Below, in pieces: positions 11,661 through 22,469 of a stretch of 64,000 bases of DNA. Within the stretch, counting starts at the first letter, position 1, and each line of letters starts with the position of its first letter. Origin of the DNA: Ashinkailepas kermadecensis (lineage: Eukaryota > Arthropoda > Thecostraca > Neolepadidae); contig JAOTOM010004800.1 in NCBI GenBank assembly GCA_034440615.1, positions 401,001-465,000 of the forward strand, given 5' to 3'. The notes under the pieces are model-generated. The model was not told the DNA's origin and made no database searches. It worked only from the letters and a program-made list of their open reading frames with translations. Both the position numbers and the translations under genes were made by a program.

Positions 11661-11861
11661 CGTCGTTCAACAACATGACTCAGTTTCATGAATTGGTTGG
11701 TGATGCAGCTTCGCCTTCAAAGGTCGATCGCCACGGCTATGCACCTTGGCGCGTGGCACCAGTCCTGACTGAAGCTTGTGGCCTCCCACATCTGGCGCGT
11801 GTGGGCCTTGTGGGTCTTGTGGCCGTTACTGGCGTTGGTGTGCTTGCAAGCTTCTCATAGT

Positions 11862-11927
11862 TCAACAATACTCGGGCTTTAATATTGGAGTGTCTGGAGG
11901 TCAAGTTCACACCTCATGTAGCAGTGA
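11862..11927. repeat. Isolated monomer of the 62-bp repeat
   Basis: This single unit carries gctttaatattggagtgtct and cacacctcatgta, the same words as the large 62-bp array that begins at 13505. It shares with the first monomer of that array a variant after ctggag (tca.gt.cacacctc) in place of the usual cggttgtatccacacctc. The array therefore probably once ran continuously across the intervening 1.6 kb. Confidence 0.8.
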
Positions 11928-11939
11928 ATGAATATAAAA

Positions 11940-12770
11940 CCTACAATGTAACAGCTCTTGATAAAAGCTATAAATATAAAGGAACTACAAATTAAAGTCA
12001 ATGCCATTGTTACAGGAATAACTGAATGGTTTCAAGCTAATGGATTATCACTGAACATCACAAAAACAAATTACCAAATTTATTCCGGTATGCCTAGTGC
12101 TGACTTAAACATAACTATACATTCTCGAAAAGTTCACAGGAAACAGCAAATCACATATCTTGGTGTAATAGTTTATGCAAAATTAACATGGAAGTATCAC
12201 ATAGCATATGGTGCTGCAAAAACTAGTAGACATCTAGGAATAAGGGGATGAGCAAAATACTTCAACACAAGTCGTGAATTGCAATGTTTATATAATACTT
12301 TGACTCCTCCCTATTTAAATTATGGTGCATTAATATTGGGTAACAATTTTCCAACACGATTAGACAGAATTGTTCAAATACAAAAAGGGCGTTGATAATC
12401 ATAGATAATCAGCACTATACATACCCTACCAATGAATTATTTGTCAAATATAACATTTTGAAGTTCCCTCATATTGTACAGGAACAGAGCATGTTACTAC
12501 TTCACAGATTTTTAATCAAACATTGCCAATCATAATAATGAATATGTTCCAATACTCATCACCAAGTAACGTATGGCATGTTGATCGTTTCCATGTACCT
12601 TTTTCATCAAAATCTTATATACTTCATTCCATATCATTTATAGCACCAAGAACTTGGAATAGTATTATTGGTTCAAAATTTCCTTCCTGTAATCATGCAC
12701 CTATTAAGAAGGAATATATAAAAAAAAATATCAGAGCTTATTTCACTGACTTATATGTCACAAACTAACT
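11940..12770 (+). pseudogene. Non-LTR retrotransposon RT fragment
   Basis: Plus-strand frames together encode the C-terminal part of a LINE reverse transcriptase. ITEWFQANGLSLNITKT and TYLGVIVYAKLTWKYHI (11958-12251) match the thumb region that follows the RT active site. Then come YNTLTPPYLNYGALILGNN (about 12290-12340) and a tail with SPSNVWHVDRFHVPF and SFIAPRTWNSI (about 12560-12660). These blocks are known from CR1/Jockey-group LINEs. The catalytic motifs are missing (5' truncation), and a stop and frameshifts separate the blocks. It lies between a stray 62-bp monomer and a TG-rich tract. The family within the group is uncertain. Confidence 0.75.
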
Positions 12771-12869
12771 GGCAAGCAAAAATTTAACCTTGATCAATTG
12801 CATACTACAAAAAAACAGAGGAATTATATGTAGGTGGATAATATAAGTACTTGTGAGTAAAGCTGGATC

Positions 12870-13155
12870 AGCAAGTATATGCATATGTGATTATGCATGT
12901 GTAGCTATATGCTTAATTGCATGTAAATACAGGTGTGTATATGCAGGTTTGTGCATGCGTAAGTGTGTAAATGTGCATGGATGCATATGTGTGTAGGTTT
13001 ATGTATGTGCATGTTAGAATATGCGTATGTATGTATATTTGCATAAATGATGCGTGAGTGCATATGTGTTTATGTATGTGAAGTATGTGCAGGTGTACAT
13101 GTTTCATGTGTGTGCATATGTAGGTATGTGTGCTTATGCATATGTACATACATTG
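12870..13155. repeat. Degenerate TATGTG/TGCA microsatellite
   Basis: Degenerate alternation of tatgtg, tgcata and gtatgt follows the LINE fragment. It may have grown from a simple-sequence tail of that LINE. Open frames rich in HTYICTH or YVHV are artefacts. Confidence 0.8.
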
Positions 13156-13199
13156 ATCCAACTTCTCCCTTTTCCCCTCATAACACATTTCACTTTGTG

Positions 13200-13250
13200 G
13201 CCCCAGGAGTTCCTTACTAGCTTGCTACCTAGCTGAGGTACTCCTGGGGC
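13200..13250. repeat. Inverted repeat, 11-bp perfect arms
   Basis: Arms gccccaggagt (13200-13210) and actcctggggc (13240-13250) are perfect complements. Inside them, ctag words and tccttа-like/tgagg words extend the pairing imperfectly. It lies between the TG-rich tract and the 62-bp array. Nothing ties it to a known element. Confidence 0.65.
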
Positions 13251-13504
13251 TACTTCTACTAATAACTGGTGGTGGCCTATCTGCAAACAAAAAGACAAAA
13301 AAGGGATGCAACCAGTTGTAGTGAACTGGAGGTACGCAGAAAGATGGCATATGTATTGGCATCCTGAGGCATTCCTAAGCTGGCTGTGCTAACTTTTGAA
13401 TAGCTGGCGATAGGAAAGCCCAATATCAATCGAGCCTGTAATAGTGCGTGTAGCCAAATAGGATATGCTGCTGCATACGAAACAGGGGTCGACATTAGGA
13501 AAAA

Positions 13505-15745
13505 AACAGTGACAGTGCCCAGGCTTTAATATTGGAGTGTCTGGAGATCATGTGCACACCTCCTGCAACAGTGACAGTGTCCAGGCTTTGATATTGTAGT
13601 GTCTGGCGGTGGTATCCAAACCTCATGTAACAGTGACAGTACCCGGGCTTTAATATTGGAGTGTCTGGTGGTTGTATCAATACCTCATGTAACAGTCACA
13701 GTACCCAGGCTTTACTATTTGAATGTCTAGCGGTTGTATCCACACCTCCTGCAACAGGGACAGTACCCAGGCTTTGATATTGGAGTGTCTGGCGGTTGTA
13801 TCCACACTTCACGCAACAGTGACAGTACCCAGGCTTTGCTATTGGAGTGTCTGGCGGTTGTATCCACACCTCATGTAACAGTGACAGTACCCAGGCTTTA
13901 ATATTGGAGTGTCTGGCGGTTGTATCCACACTTCACGCAACAGTGACAGTACCCAGGCTTTGATATTGGAGTGCCTGGTGGTTGTATCCACACCTCCTGC
14001 AACAGTGGCAGTGCCCAGGCTTTAATATTGGAGTGTCTGGCGGTTGTATCCACACCTCATGTAACAGTGACAGTGCCCAGGCTTTAATATTGGAGTGTCT
14101 GGCGGTTGTATACACACTTCACGCAACAGTGACAGTACCCAGGCTTTAATATTGGAGTGTCTGGCGGTTGTATTCACACCTCATGTAACAGTGACAGTGC
14201 CCAGACTTTGATATTGTAGTGTCTGGCGGTTGTATCCACACTTCACGCAACAGTGGCAGTGCCCAGGCTTTAATATTGGAGTGTCTGGCGGTTGTATACA
14301 CACTTCACGCAACAGTGACAGTACCCAGGCTGTAATATTGGAGTGTCTGGCGGTTGTATCCACACCTCATGTAACAATGACAGTGCCCAGGCTTTAATAT
14401 TGGAGTGTCTGGCGGTTGTATACGCACTTCACGCAACAGTGACAGTACCCAGGCTGTAATATTGGAGTGTCTGGCGGTTGTATTCACACATCATGTAACA
14501 GTGACAGTACCCAGGCTTTAATATTGGAGTGTCTGGCGGGTGTATCCACACTTCACGCAACAGTGACAGTACCCAGGCTTTGATATTGGAGTGCCTGGCG
14601 GTTGTATCCACACCTCCTGCAACAGTGACAGTGCCCAGGCTTTAATATTTGAGTGTCTGGCGGTTGTATCCACACCTTATGTAACACTGACAGTGCCCAG
14701 GTTTTAATATTGGAGTGTCTGGCGGTTGTATACACACTTCACGCAACAGTGACAGTACCCAGGCTTTGATATTGGAGTACCTGGCGGTTGTATCCACACC
14801 TCCTGCAACAGTGACAGTACCCAGGCTTTGATATTGGAGTGTCTGTCGGTTATATCCACACCTCGTGTAATAGTGACAGTACCCAGGCTTTGATATTGGA
14901 GTGTCTGGTGGTTGTATCCACACCTCCTGCAACAGTGACAGTACCCAGGCTTTGATATTGGAGTGTCTGGCGGTTGTATCCACACCCGCAACAGTGGCAG
15001 TACCCAGGTTTTGATATTGGAGTGTCTGGTGGTTGTATCCACACCTCACTGCAACAGTGACAGTACCCAGGCTTTAATATTGGAGTGTCTGGCGGTTGTA
15101 TCCATACCTCATGTAACAGTGACAGTACCCAGGCTTTAATATTGGAGTGTCTGGTGGTTGCATCCATACCTCCTTCAACAGTGACAGTACCCAGGCTTTG
15201 CTATTTGAACGTCTGGCAGTTGTATCCGCACCTCCTGCAACAGTGACAGTACCCAGGCTTTGATATTGGAGTGTCTGGCGGTTGTATCCACACCCGCAAC
15301 AGTGGCAGTACCCAGGCTTTGATATTGGAGTGTCTGGCGGTTGTATTCACACCTCCTGCAACAGTGACAGTACCCAGGCTTTGATATTGGAGTGTCTGGC
15401 AGTTGTATCCACACCTCATGTAACAGTGACAGTATCCGGGCTTTAATATTGGAGTGTCTGGCGGTTGTATCCACACCTCCTGCAACAGTGACAGTACCCA
15501 GGCTTTAATATTGGAGTGTCTGGTGGTTGTATCCATACCTCATGTAACAGTGACAGTACCCAGGCTTTAATATTGGAGTGTCTGGTGGTTGTATCCACAC
15601 CTCCTGCAACAGTGACAGTACCCAGGCTTTAATATTGGAGTGTCTGGTGGTTGTATCCATACCTCATGTAACAGTGACAGTACCCAGGCTTTAATATTGG
15701 AGTGTCTGGTGGTTGTATCCATACCTCATGTAACAGTGACAGTGC
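13505..15745. repeat. 62-bp minisatellite, about 36 copies, dimeric higher order
   Basis: Units carry tattggagtgtctggcggtt and end in one of three linkers: cacctcatgtaaca, cacctcctgcaaca or cacttcacgcaaca. Linkers tend to alternate, and identical minus-strand 60-codon frames begin every 124 bp (14181, 14305, 14429, 14553), which shows a two-unit higher-order repeat in the middle of the array. Two shortened units (cacacccgcaacagtggcag) near 14985 and 15290 also recur as a block. Confidence 0.95.
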
Positions 15746-16815
15746 CACGCTCAGCAGACTCGCCTACATACTGGAAAAGTGTCTGATGTTGACACGTTTC
15801 ACTTCGCGCTTTTAGGAGAATGCTCGAATGATTTATTGCCATTTGCTGTTAGTGATGAAAGAAATAAATGGCATGCAATCTTCGCGTACGTTCTACGTTG
15901 ATAGGTGCATACTCATAGAAGTGACTCTAAAATGTACCATTCATCATCATCAACATTCAAAACAGCCGGTATCACACAGGAACACGTCACGCCAAGTCCT
16001 TCTGTAGTACATACACACACCTGCTGAAACCGGAGCCATGCGATTAGCTAATAGTGCAGATGCAGGTGTCTTTCTACTGCACGCCTTATAGACGTGCAGC
16101 CAGAAAGACGCCTATTATTTAACGCTTTATAGACAGAGCGCAATTCCGAAGGGTTGCGGCCTGATTGACATTTGTGGCTCAGTAGCACATGACTATGTGT
16201 TTCGTGACTATGTGGCATGTGTTTCGATATTGGTGCCGCACTGCAGGCACTTGAAAATTGAAGAATATTCACCAAACTTTTTTGTAAATTCATCAATCGA
16301 ACGCGTATGCATTTGTCATTAGAACACTTAAACACAGCTTTGAAAATCACACCACAAAGGGGTTTTAGATTGTGTATCATTCAGCCATAAAACCCCGACC
16401 TGTTTACTCAAGCTTTTCCACAGGTCATTGAAAATGTGCAAAGCAAAACTCCAGCTCAGATGGGTAATGATGGCGACAACAGACAACCTTAGTCATGTGC
16501 TAAAAAGGCCGTCAGAATCTAGTATCAACTGGGAAAACCAATGTAGGCTATAATTGGCCATCCCTTTATCAAAAGGAAATGCAACACCTAGCAGAGCATT
16601 GCATAAAGTCCAACAGGACGTGTGTACGCCAGGTCTAATGACTAATGCTGCTTCGCTACCCCGGACTTTGCAACTGACATTGAATGATGTTGGCGTCACA
16701 GTGCAGTGACGTTGGCAGGAATTGTCCGAGGAAGGAGGGGGGGTGCATTTTGCGAGGAGGCCCGGACTATCCAGCACAATTTCAAAGTCTCGGATTTGGG
16801 CCACCTTAGTTCGAA
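15746..16815. other. Unassigned sequence
   Basis: No gene recognised. Two minus-strand open frames of about 110 codons (16048-16380 and 16493-16819) have no motifs I know. The right end adjoins the 3' end of an I-like LINE. Confidence 0.35.
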
Positions 16816-16923
16816 ACATTTCCGTTTCCGTTTATTATGCTAGGCACTTCGGCCTGTTCAGGCCATTTCATGCCGTGAATACAAGTAGAGAGGAAGAAAA
16901 ATATTATGTTTTAAAAAGTAAAT

Positions 16924-17222
16924 TTACAAGTCCTGAAGTAAGTTGGTTTTTCGGAGAAAAATGAAAAGGAGATTGATGAGAAAGGGGTGTGTATCTCCTA
17001 ATAGTGTGGGCAAAGAAAAGGGGGTGTTGTGTGTACGGCAGTAGTTGGTAAGTGTTTTTCGATGTTCATGGTATTTTTGACAGTGTAGGAGAATATGTGA
17101 AACGGTAAGATGAGTGTTGCATGATGGGCATGAAGGTCGTGGTGAAGCAGTGTAAATATATCGATGGGTGAGAAAAGTGTGACCTATGCGGAGCCGTGAT
17201 AAAACTTTTTCTTCTTGTCTGT
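16924..17222 (-). pseudogene. LINE C-terminal zinc-knuckle segment
   Basis: In a third minus frame the sequence reads VLSRLRIGHTFLTHRYIY, then CPSCNTHLTVSHILLHCQKY (a C-x2-C...H...C cluster) and SLPTLLGDTHPF, to a TAA at 16924-16926. This segment is typical of the C-terminus of I/Jockey-type LINE polyproteins after RNase H. The RLRIGHT and HIL words are strongly conserved in such elements. Confidence 0.8.
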
Positions 17223-17888
17223 TTTTTTATATGATGTGGTCCAGTTTTCGATGACAGGTTTGATGAGACGTAATTGTGTGTAGTTTGTGGTTTCAGTCCA
17301 TTGGTGGTTCAAAAAATGTCGAATGTTCTGTTGTATTGTTGATTTGATGGCGTCAAAATGTGGTGGGATTTCTGTGATGTGTGGTAATTGTAATGATTGT
17401 TTTGCGAAATGATCTGCTTCCTCGTTTCCTGGGATGCCACAGTGACTGGGCACCCACAGGAAACGGACCTTCATGCCCATCAGATGAAGTGTTTCAAGTG
17501 TGTCGTAAATTGAAGTATGGCAATGGTGCGAAAAGGAAAGTGAAGAAAGAGATTGAAGAACAGATTTTGAGTCGGAACAAATGACGACATGGCGCATGGG
17601 GTGACACATTGAATGGTTGCGGACATAGCGAAGAGCAGTGAGAATGGCGTGCAATTCGGCGATGAAAATGGATGTCCCGTTTGGCAAGCGATGTTGTTTT
17701 GTGTGTGTACCTGCAACAATGGCGTTTCCTGTGTAATTTTCGTCTTTAGATCCGTCGGTGAAAAGAAAAGGAACATGGCGATAACGAGAGCGAAAACGGT
17801 GGAATTTTTGTTTGACGTATTCTGGACAAAGCAGTGATTTTGGAGTGGTGGTGAGATAAACAAAATATTTCGTTCGGTCATCTGCCAC
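17184..17888 (-). pseudogene. LINE RNase H domain
   Basis: A 234-codon minus frame with a type-I RNase H fold signature: FLFTDGSKD (D45), IAELHAILTALRYV (E78), VICSDSKSVL (D106) and WVPSHCGIPGNEEADHFAK (H149, D159). All expected metal-binding residues are present. In an active element this domain removes the RNA strand during reverse transcription. It overlaps the RT frame by about 400 bases but is read in a different frame, so the parent polyprotein has been broken by an indel near 17885. The frame runs out at an A-rich patch (about 17205-17225), beyond which a third frame carries the C-terminal knuckle. Confidence 0.85.
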
Positions 17889-18964
17889 GGTGGTGTAGTT
17901 GGTGGAGGAAGAGCAGTAATATGTGGAATATTGTATTGGAGTTGTGTAGAAAATGTTTTGATGCGTGAAGCTATAGTAAGGCCGGTTCGTTTTTCGGCAG
18001 GACCTAAATAGTCGTGGTGTAGATTTGGGAGAATTTGTAAAGATGTGTGTGTAGGGTGGTGTTCTCTAAATCGAATTGTTGCGGCATACCTGAGTGTTTG
18101 TTCAATTCTTCGGAGAGCTAATGGTGGAATTCCTGATTCGATTTGTAAAGAAGTAATGGGAGACGTGGTCATTGCACCGAGTGCTATGCGAATAAATTTA
18201 TTTTGTAGGGTGTCCAAAAGTTTCAAAGCGGAGGTACTGTCACTTGCGTAAACTACGGAGCCATATTCTATGATGGGAAGAACCAAGGATTTGTATAATT
18301 GTAATAGCGTGTGACGATCGGATCCGAATGATGAAGACGTAATACAGCGAAATAAATTGAGTCTGTGAAAACATTTGGTCTGGATGTGTTTGACGTGCTG
18401 GTGCATGGAAAGCTTGCGATCGAAAATAACACCAAGAAATTTGAACGAATTTACAAACTGTATGTTAGTGTTTCCGAGGTGAAGTACTGTTTCTGGATTT
18501 GGGCACGGAGTTGATTTGCTGAATATCATTGCGGCAGATTTTGGAGCTGAAAATTTGAAACCGTATTTGATCGACCATTGGTGTATCCGGTCAAGTGCGT
18601 TTTGGAGTCTAAATAAGCAATGTGTTTCATTTTTATCTGTGCACCAAATTGCGCTGTCATCTGCAAAAGGGGAGTATGATATCTGAGGTGGCATGTCGGT
18701 GAAAATATCGTTAATGATGATGTTGAATAAGACTGGTGATAAACAGCTTCCCTGTGGTAATCCGTTTTTCATGAAATGTAACTCGGAAATCGCTGACCTG
18801 CACCGGAGATGAAAATGACGGGAACCAGACAAGAATCCTATCAAATAATGAGCTAAATTTCCTTTGACGCCGAAGTGAAGAAGTTTGGAAATTAATGCCG
18901 GTTTGTATACCATATCATACGCATTGCTGATGTCTAAAAATACGGCAATGGTGTGTTTATGTTT
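17885..18964 (-). pseudogene. LINE reverse transcriptase domain
   Basis: The frame is open from 18964, although its first ATG is only at 18913. Upstream of that ATG the same frame reads AVFLDISNAYD, which is RT motif A, so the ATG is not the biological start. Downstream are GLPQGSCLSPVLFNI (motif B) and SPFADDSAIW (motif C, both aspartates kept), then FLGVIFDRKLSMHQHV and LVLPIIEYGSVVYA of the thumb. An in-frame TAA at 18965-18967 ends homology on the 5' side. Near 17885 the frame shifts. The same DNA continues as RNase H in another frame, and the last third of the 477-codon open frame (to 17480) is therefore not real protein. Confidence 0.85.
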
Positions 18965-18967
18965 TTA

Positions 18968-19640
18968 TAACCAAGGCAGATGTCAGTTTCTAATCGAATG
19001 AGATGATCTATTGTACTAGTGTTTCAGTTTTTTCTCAGTTTTTTTTCCGTGTCCCCCACAAGCTTCAGCTACCTGAGTATGATCGCCGCAAAATTATACT
19101 AAATAATTTATAAAGTGAAAATACATATGCAAGAGCATCACTGAAAATACTACAAACCGATCAAGCTAATCAACGGGCTTCACAGGCTATCTGTCATCAC
19201 GAAATCTCCGAATGGTAAATCAGCAAACGTTAGAAATTTCTCCTTCCAGGCCATTCTTGAATAACATGAACCTTGTCCATCTTGTGTTTTCGCTTCCGTG
19301 GAAAATTGTGCTTTTCCAGGCAACAAATTTGCATTATCGCAAGGCTTTATTATAGTCTTAGGTTGCATTACCCTGCGCATATATTGATATATCTTGAACA
19401 AACGTGACTCTGGGTGCCCTTGGACATCTTCAAGACCATGGAGGGGAGTCATGAGCAGCCTTAAGCAAGTACGTCAAGTTAACGTCGTATTCGTATTCGT
19501 ATTCAGCGACGTGTTCGCCAGAGGCGTATCGGCATCGGCATTCAGCGACGAGTTTATGATCGTTCGAATCAATTACCACAAATGCTTCTACTTGCACTGA
19601 ACACGCTGGAAACAACTCCATAGGTTTCACATTACTGCCT
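18968..19640. other. Unassigned sequence
   Basis: No gene or tandem repeat that I can identify. A short duplication of cgtattcgtattcgtattc occurs at 19486-19504. The open frames are under 100 codons and unremarkable. Confidence 0.35.
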
Positions 19641-19644
19641 TAAC

Positions 19645-20590
19645 GGTCAAGGTCCAACGCAAACCGGTTTATTCGGTTGCCTCCCATTTTTGTTTCTCGT
19701 TTTTACCCAAACCTGCCCAAATCTGGTATCAAGCAATAGCCTGTGGTGAACCATCGTGTAACATTTCAAACCGGTACATGTCAAGGACAAACTCCTAGGT
19801 CAAAGGTTAGCTTGATTTATTCGATGGCGATATTGAAGCGATATCGACCGAACGCGAGGTTCGGTTGCTATCGCTTCAATTTCCATCAAATGGGTGTCAT
19901 TCGACGTGGCTTGTTATCCGGTATCGGAACGCTAAGCAATCGAATGATTTTTCAAAGGCAAAAGCCAAGCTGATCATCCGGTCCGCTCAATTTTCTTTCG
20001 TTTTCGCTCAAACCCATCCAAATCTGGTATCAAGCAATAACCAGTGGTGAACACTCGAGTAACATTTCAAACCGGGACATGTCAAGGTCAAAGAGTTGAT
20101 TGAGTTCTTCGATGACCTCGCGCTTCGTCGCTATGGCTTCAATTTGCAGAAAATGGATGTCATTCGACGTCGCCTGTTGTGCGGTATCAGAAAGTTGATA
20201 ATTCGAAATCATTTCGAAGGGTCAAAATTCAAGCTGATCTCTTCGTTCGCCTCACGTTTTTTTTTAATTTGCGCTCAAGCCTACCCAGATCCACTATCAA
20301 GCCATAGCCCTTGGTGAACCATCGAGTAACATTTTGAAACCGGGATATATCAAGGTCAAGCCTCAAGGTCAAAGGCTAGTTCGAATTTTTCGAAGTCCTC
20401 ACGATTCGTCGCTATGGGTTCAATTTGCATCAAGTGGGTGTCATTTGACGCGGCTTGTGCCGTATTATAATGCTACCAAACCGAACTAATTTCAAAGGTC
20501 AAACCGATCTTTTTGGTCGCCTCGTATTTTTTTCGTCGCCCTAACCTACCCACATCTGGTATCAAGCAATAGCCCGAAATGAAATGTTAA
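19645..20590. repeat. Satellite with a 265-267-bp unit, three copies and a partial
   Basis: The word atctggtatcaagcaata or a variant starts at 19721, 20022, 20289 and 20554. The last two intervals are 267 and 265 bp and the first is 301 bp. Each unit also carries gagtaacatttcaaaccggg, tcaaggtcaaag, gctatggcttcaatttgca and gtcattcgacgt in the same order. The extra length of the first unit is explained by a foldback insertion at 19833-19879. Short open frames do not correspond between units, so this is not coding. Confidence 0.85.
19833..19879. repeat. Foldback in the first satellite unit
   Basis: Two 21-base arms, beginning ttgaagcgata and ending tatcgcttcaa, pair at about 18 of 21 positions around the 5-base loop gcgag. 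The second and third satellite units have only one arm-like copy here, so this is an inverted duplication private to the first unit. Confidence 0.75.
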
Positions 20591-20613
20591 AAAATAACAA
20601 AAAATGCAACATA

Positions 20614-20750
20614 ACCTAACCTAACCTTGCCTAACCTACTATTGGGGAAAAAAAAATCAAAAAGATAAAATTAGGCAAATGTCAAGCAACTTATTTTCTG
20701 AAAATTCTCAACAAAAAAGTCTAACCCAGGCTAACCTAACATAGCCTAAG
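20614..20750. repeat. Interstitial CCTAA-type telomere-like tracts
   Basis: Two short degenerate runs of cctaacctaacc type (20614-20641 and 20722-20750) match the arthropod telomere pentamer, TTAGG on the other strand. They are too short and degenerate to be a chromosome end and sit in AT-rich DNA. Confidence 0.65.
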
Positions 20751-20754
20751 CTGC

Positions 20755-21240
20755 TTTTGAAGAAAAATATATATTTATGTTTGAAAACTTTTGTGAAAAA
20801 TGTTTGGAAACTTTTCGGTATTATTGTGCTTTAAGGTGGTAACAAGAACAGTTTTTACACGCATTTCCCCCATAAAGCCAACAAATGGGTTTTATTTGGT
20901 TTGGATATGTTAGTTTAGATTTAAGTTCGAAAAAAAAAATCTAACAAAATTTATCTTTTTTATTCATTTCCACAGAAAATAAGTGGTCCCGTCGTCTTAG
21001 TCACCTTCATAAACATGGTATTCTGAAGAAATTTCCTTTTTTAATCCTAATGCTGCAAATTTACCCATTTTTGTCCGCAAAATGTCATTTTTAACAGTGG
21101 GAAATCTCAAAACCAGACATTGAAAAAGAAGTGGCTGAAATCCAAGGTTTTTTGTGGGGGGGGGGATAACCCTCCATCTTGTCCAAACTTACCGCGTACC
21201 TGGTTTGTCCCCCTCCCCCCCCCACCCAATTTCGAAACCG
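20755..21240. other. AT-rich sequence, possibly a relative of the 49.8-kb foldback element
   Basis: No coding content. Words such as aagccaacaa followed by gttttat, and ttcatttccacagaaaata, resemble parts of the foldback element at 49823-50265, which also has telomere-like repeats in its centre. A G11 run at 21158 and a C-rich run at 21215 mark the right part. I could not define ends. Confidence 0.3.
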
Positions 21241-21244
21241 TGGT

Positions 21245-21475
21245 TACACCCATGTTTGTAAGGGCCCAGAGACATTCGTCAGGGCCCGTAGACATCTGTA
21301 AGCGCCCGTACATGCTCGTTAGGGCCCGTAGAAGTCCGTAAAGGCCCGTGGGCATTCGCAAGTGTCCGCAGTGGTTTGTAAGAAAGGGCCATTAGAAGTC
21401 TGTGAGCGTCCGCAGACGTTCGGAGGGCCGCATAGAAGTTCGGAAGGGTCCGTAGCTGTTCGTAATTATAGGGGC
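21245..21475. repeat. Degenerate GGGCCCGTAGACGTTCGTAA repeat, block 1
   Basis: About ten diverged units of 18-22 bp built on agggcccgtagac and ttcgtaa. The same unit forms a second block at 22470-22800. Confidence 0.75.
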
Positions 21476-21884
21476 CGCGACAACAGCCTCGGTGGCCTTA
21501 AAAGGTGATGTTGATTTTTCTATCTCCACCATGGCGAGCTCTTAGACGACGAAGTCCCTGGCGCCACCCGAAGGGCCGCGTCAGGTGCCGGTGGTAGTCC
21601 AAGGAGAAGAGGGCGGCGACCGCCTCCGTCCCTTGGCCTCTTGGTCCCTTGGCTACGTCCCTGGTAAGGGGCAAGTGGTTCCATGCTTATCCACGATGTA
21701 ACAATGTTAGATATAATTATACCGTTCGGCCCTCATCGTTAGAATACGCAGTTATATTACGTCGCGTGTCGCGTGAATCATGGCACCACTGTCGACGGCC
21801 GGCTGGACGCGTCTTAATGCATGTTATGATTTACGGCCGATACCTGAGCCACCGACGACGAAAGCAACGAATGCTGATATGAAT
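21476..21884. other. Unassigned, GC-rich
   Basis: No gene recognised. From about 21800 the sequence begins to resemble the internal repeats of the LTR candidate that follows (tgttatgatttacggccg type), so the element could start further left than I place it. Confidence 0.3.
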
Positions 21885-22330
21885 GTTATGGGATATGTTG
21901 GCGATCGGAGCCGTACAGCGACGACTCTGCATCCTGACTAGACAGGTTAGGAATGCCACTGTCAACTGCAGACAGGAAATACTTATCAAATGTTATGGGT
22001 TATGCTGGTACCCGAGCCGACGGCCGCTGACCAAACGGCGCCCCTGTATCCGGAGTAGATAAGGCCGACATTCCAGTTTACGCCCCAGTCTGGACGACCA
22101 TTATATATAGTCGAGGGGAACTCGACTAGAGAGGTTAGAAGAGATTGAGCTCTCTCGCACGCTAGACTGTTGTCTGTGGTGCTGGCAGTTGCGTCTAAAT
22201 TAACTGCCAGTACTTATAAACTTTCGGCTATACGGTTGCCTTGTATCCGTACGTATGCACGAGCTGTTCGAGTAATCACGCCCGTTTCGCCTTGCTCAAA
22301 TAAAGAGCAAATTTGATGCTGAACTTTGAG
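21885..22330 (+). mobile_element. Solo LTR candidate
   Basis: This segment has the architecture of a retrotransposon LTR. It starts with TG (tgttatgggatatgttggcg), with a related copy at about 21992 (tgttatgggttatgctgg) inside a presumed U3. A TATA box (tatatata, 22102-22109) follows, then an immediately adjacent stem-loop (22108-22128), a region with gagctctctcgcac, and the polyadenylation signal aataaa (22299-22304) about 25 bases before the presumed end. I see no internal gag or pol nearby and did not find a target duplication, so the ends are approximate. The alternative is a promoter of unknown origin. Confidence 0.45.
22102..22128 (+). promoter_or_regulatory. TATA box with adjacent stem-loop in the LTR candidate
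   Basis: The tatatata word (22102-22109) is followed at once by the perfect 8-bp hairpin tagtcgag/ctcgacta around the loop gggaa. If transcription starts 25-30 bases downstream of TATA, the hairpin would lie in the promoter rather than in the RNA. Confidence 0.4.
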
Positions 22331-22469
22331 ATTGAGGTTTTCGCGACGCGTTGGTTCTACGGACTTTTCACTGCCCTAGATGAACTTCCCTACAACGATA
22401 AAAAAAATCACCAAGTGATGGCCTCAGCGTGCGGTCTGGCGAGCCATCTCATAAAGATTGTGCTCCTTA

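Larger units (their letters stand above)
16820..18967 (-). mobile_element. I-like LINE, 5' truncated, RT-RNase H-zinc knuckle
   Basis: Minus-strand non-LTR retrotransposon remnant. Order in the element's own direction: RT from motif A to the thumb (18964 to about 17885), RNase H (17888 to about 17200) and a C-terminal cysteine/histidine knuckle (about 17220 to the stop at 16924-16926). A 3' untranslated segment follows with ggcctgaacaggcc, a short self-complementary word, and the element ends near 16820 in repeated cggaaa words. The RNase H domain after the RT is characteristic of the I group of LINEs. The three parts lie in different frames, so at least two indels have occurred. The endonuclease and any first ORF are missing. 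Confidence 0.85.

Noticed and set aside
17480..17880. C-terminal third of the 477-codon RT frame as real protein
   Set aside because: The same DNA in another minus frame is a clear RNase H domain, so this part is an out-of-frame reading after an indel.
20614..20750. A chromosome end (telomere)
   Set aside because: Tracts are under 30 bases, degenerate and embedded in other sequence on both sides.
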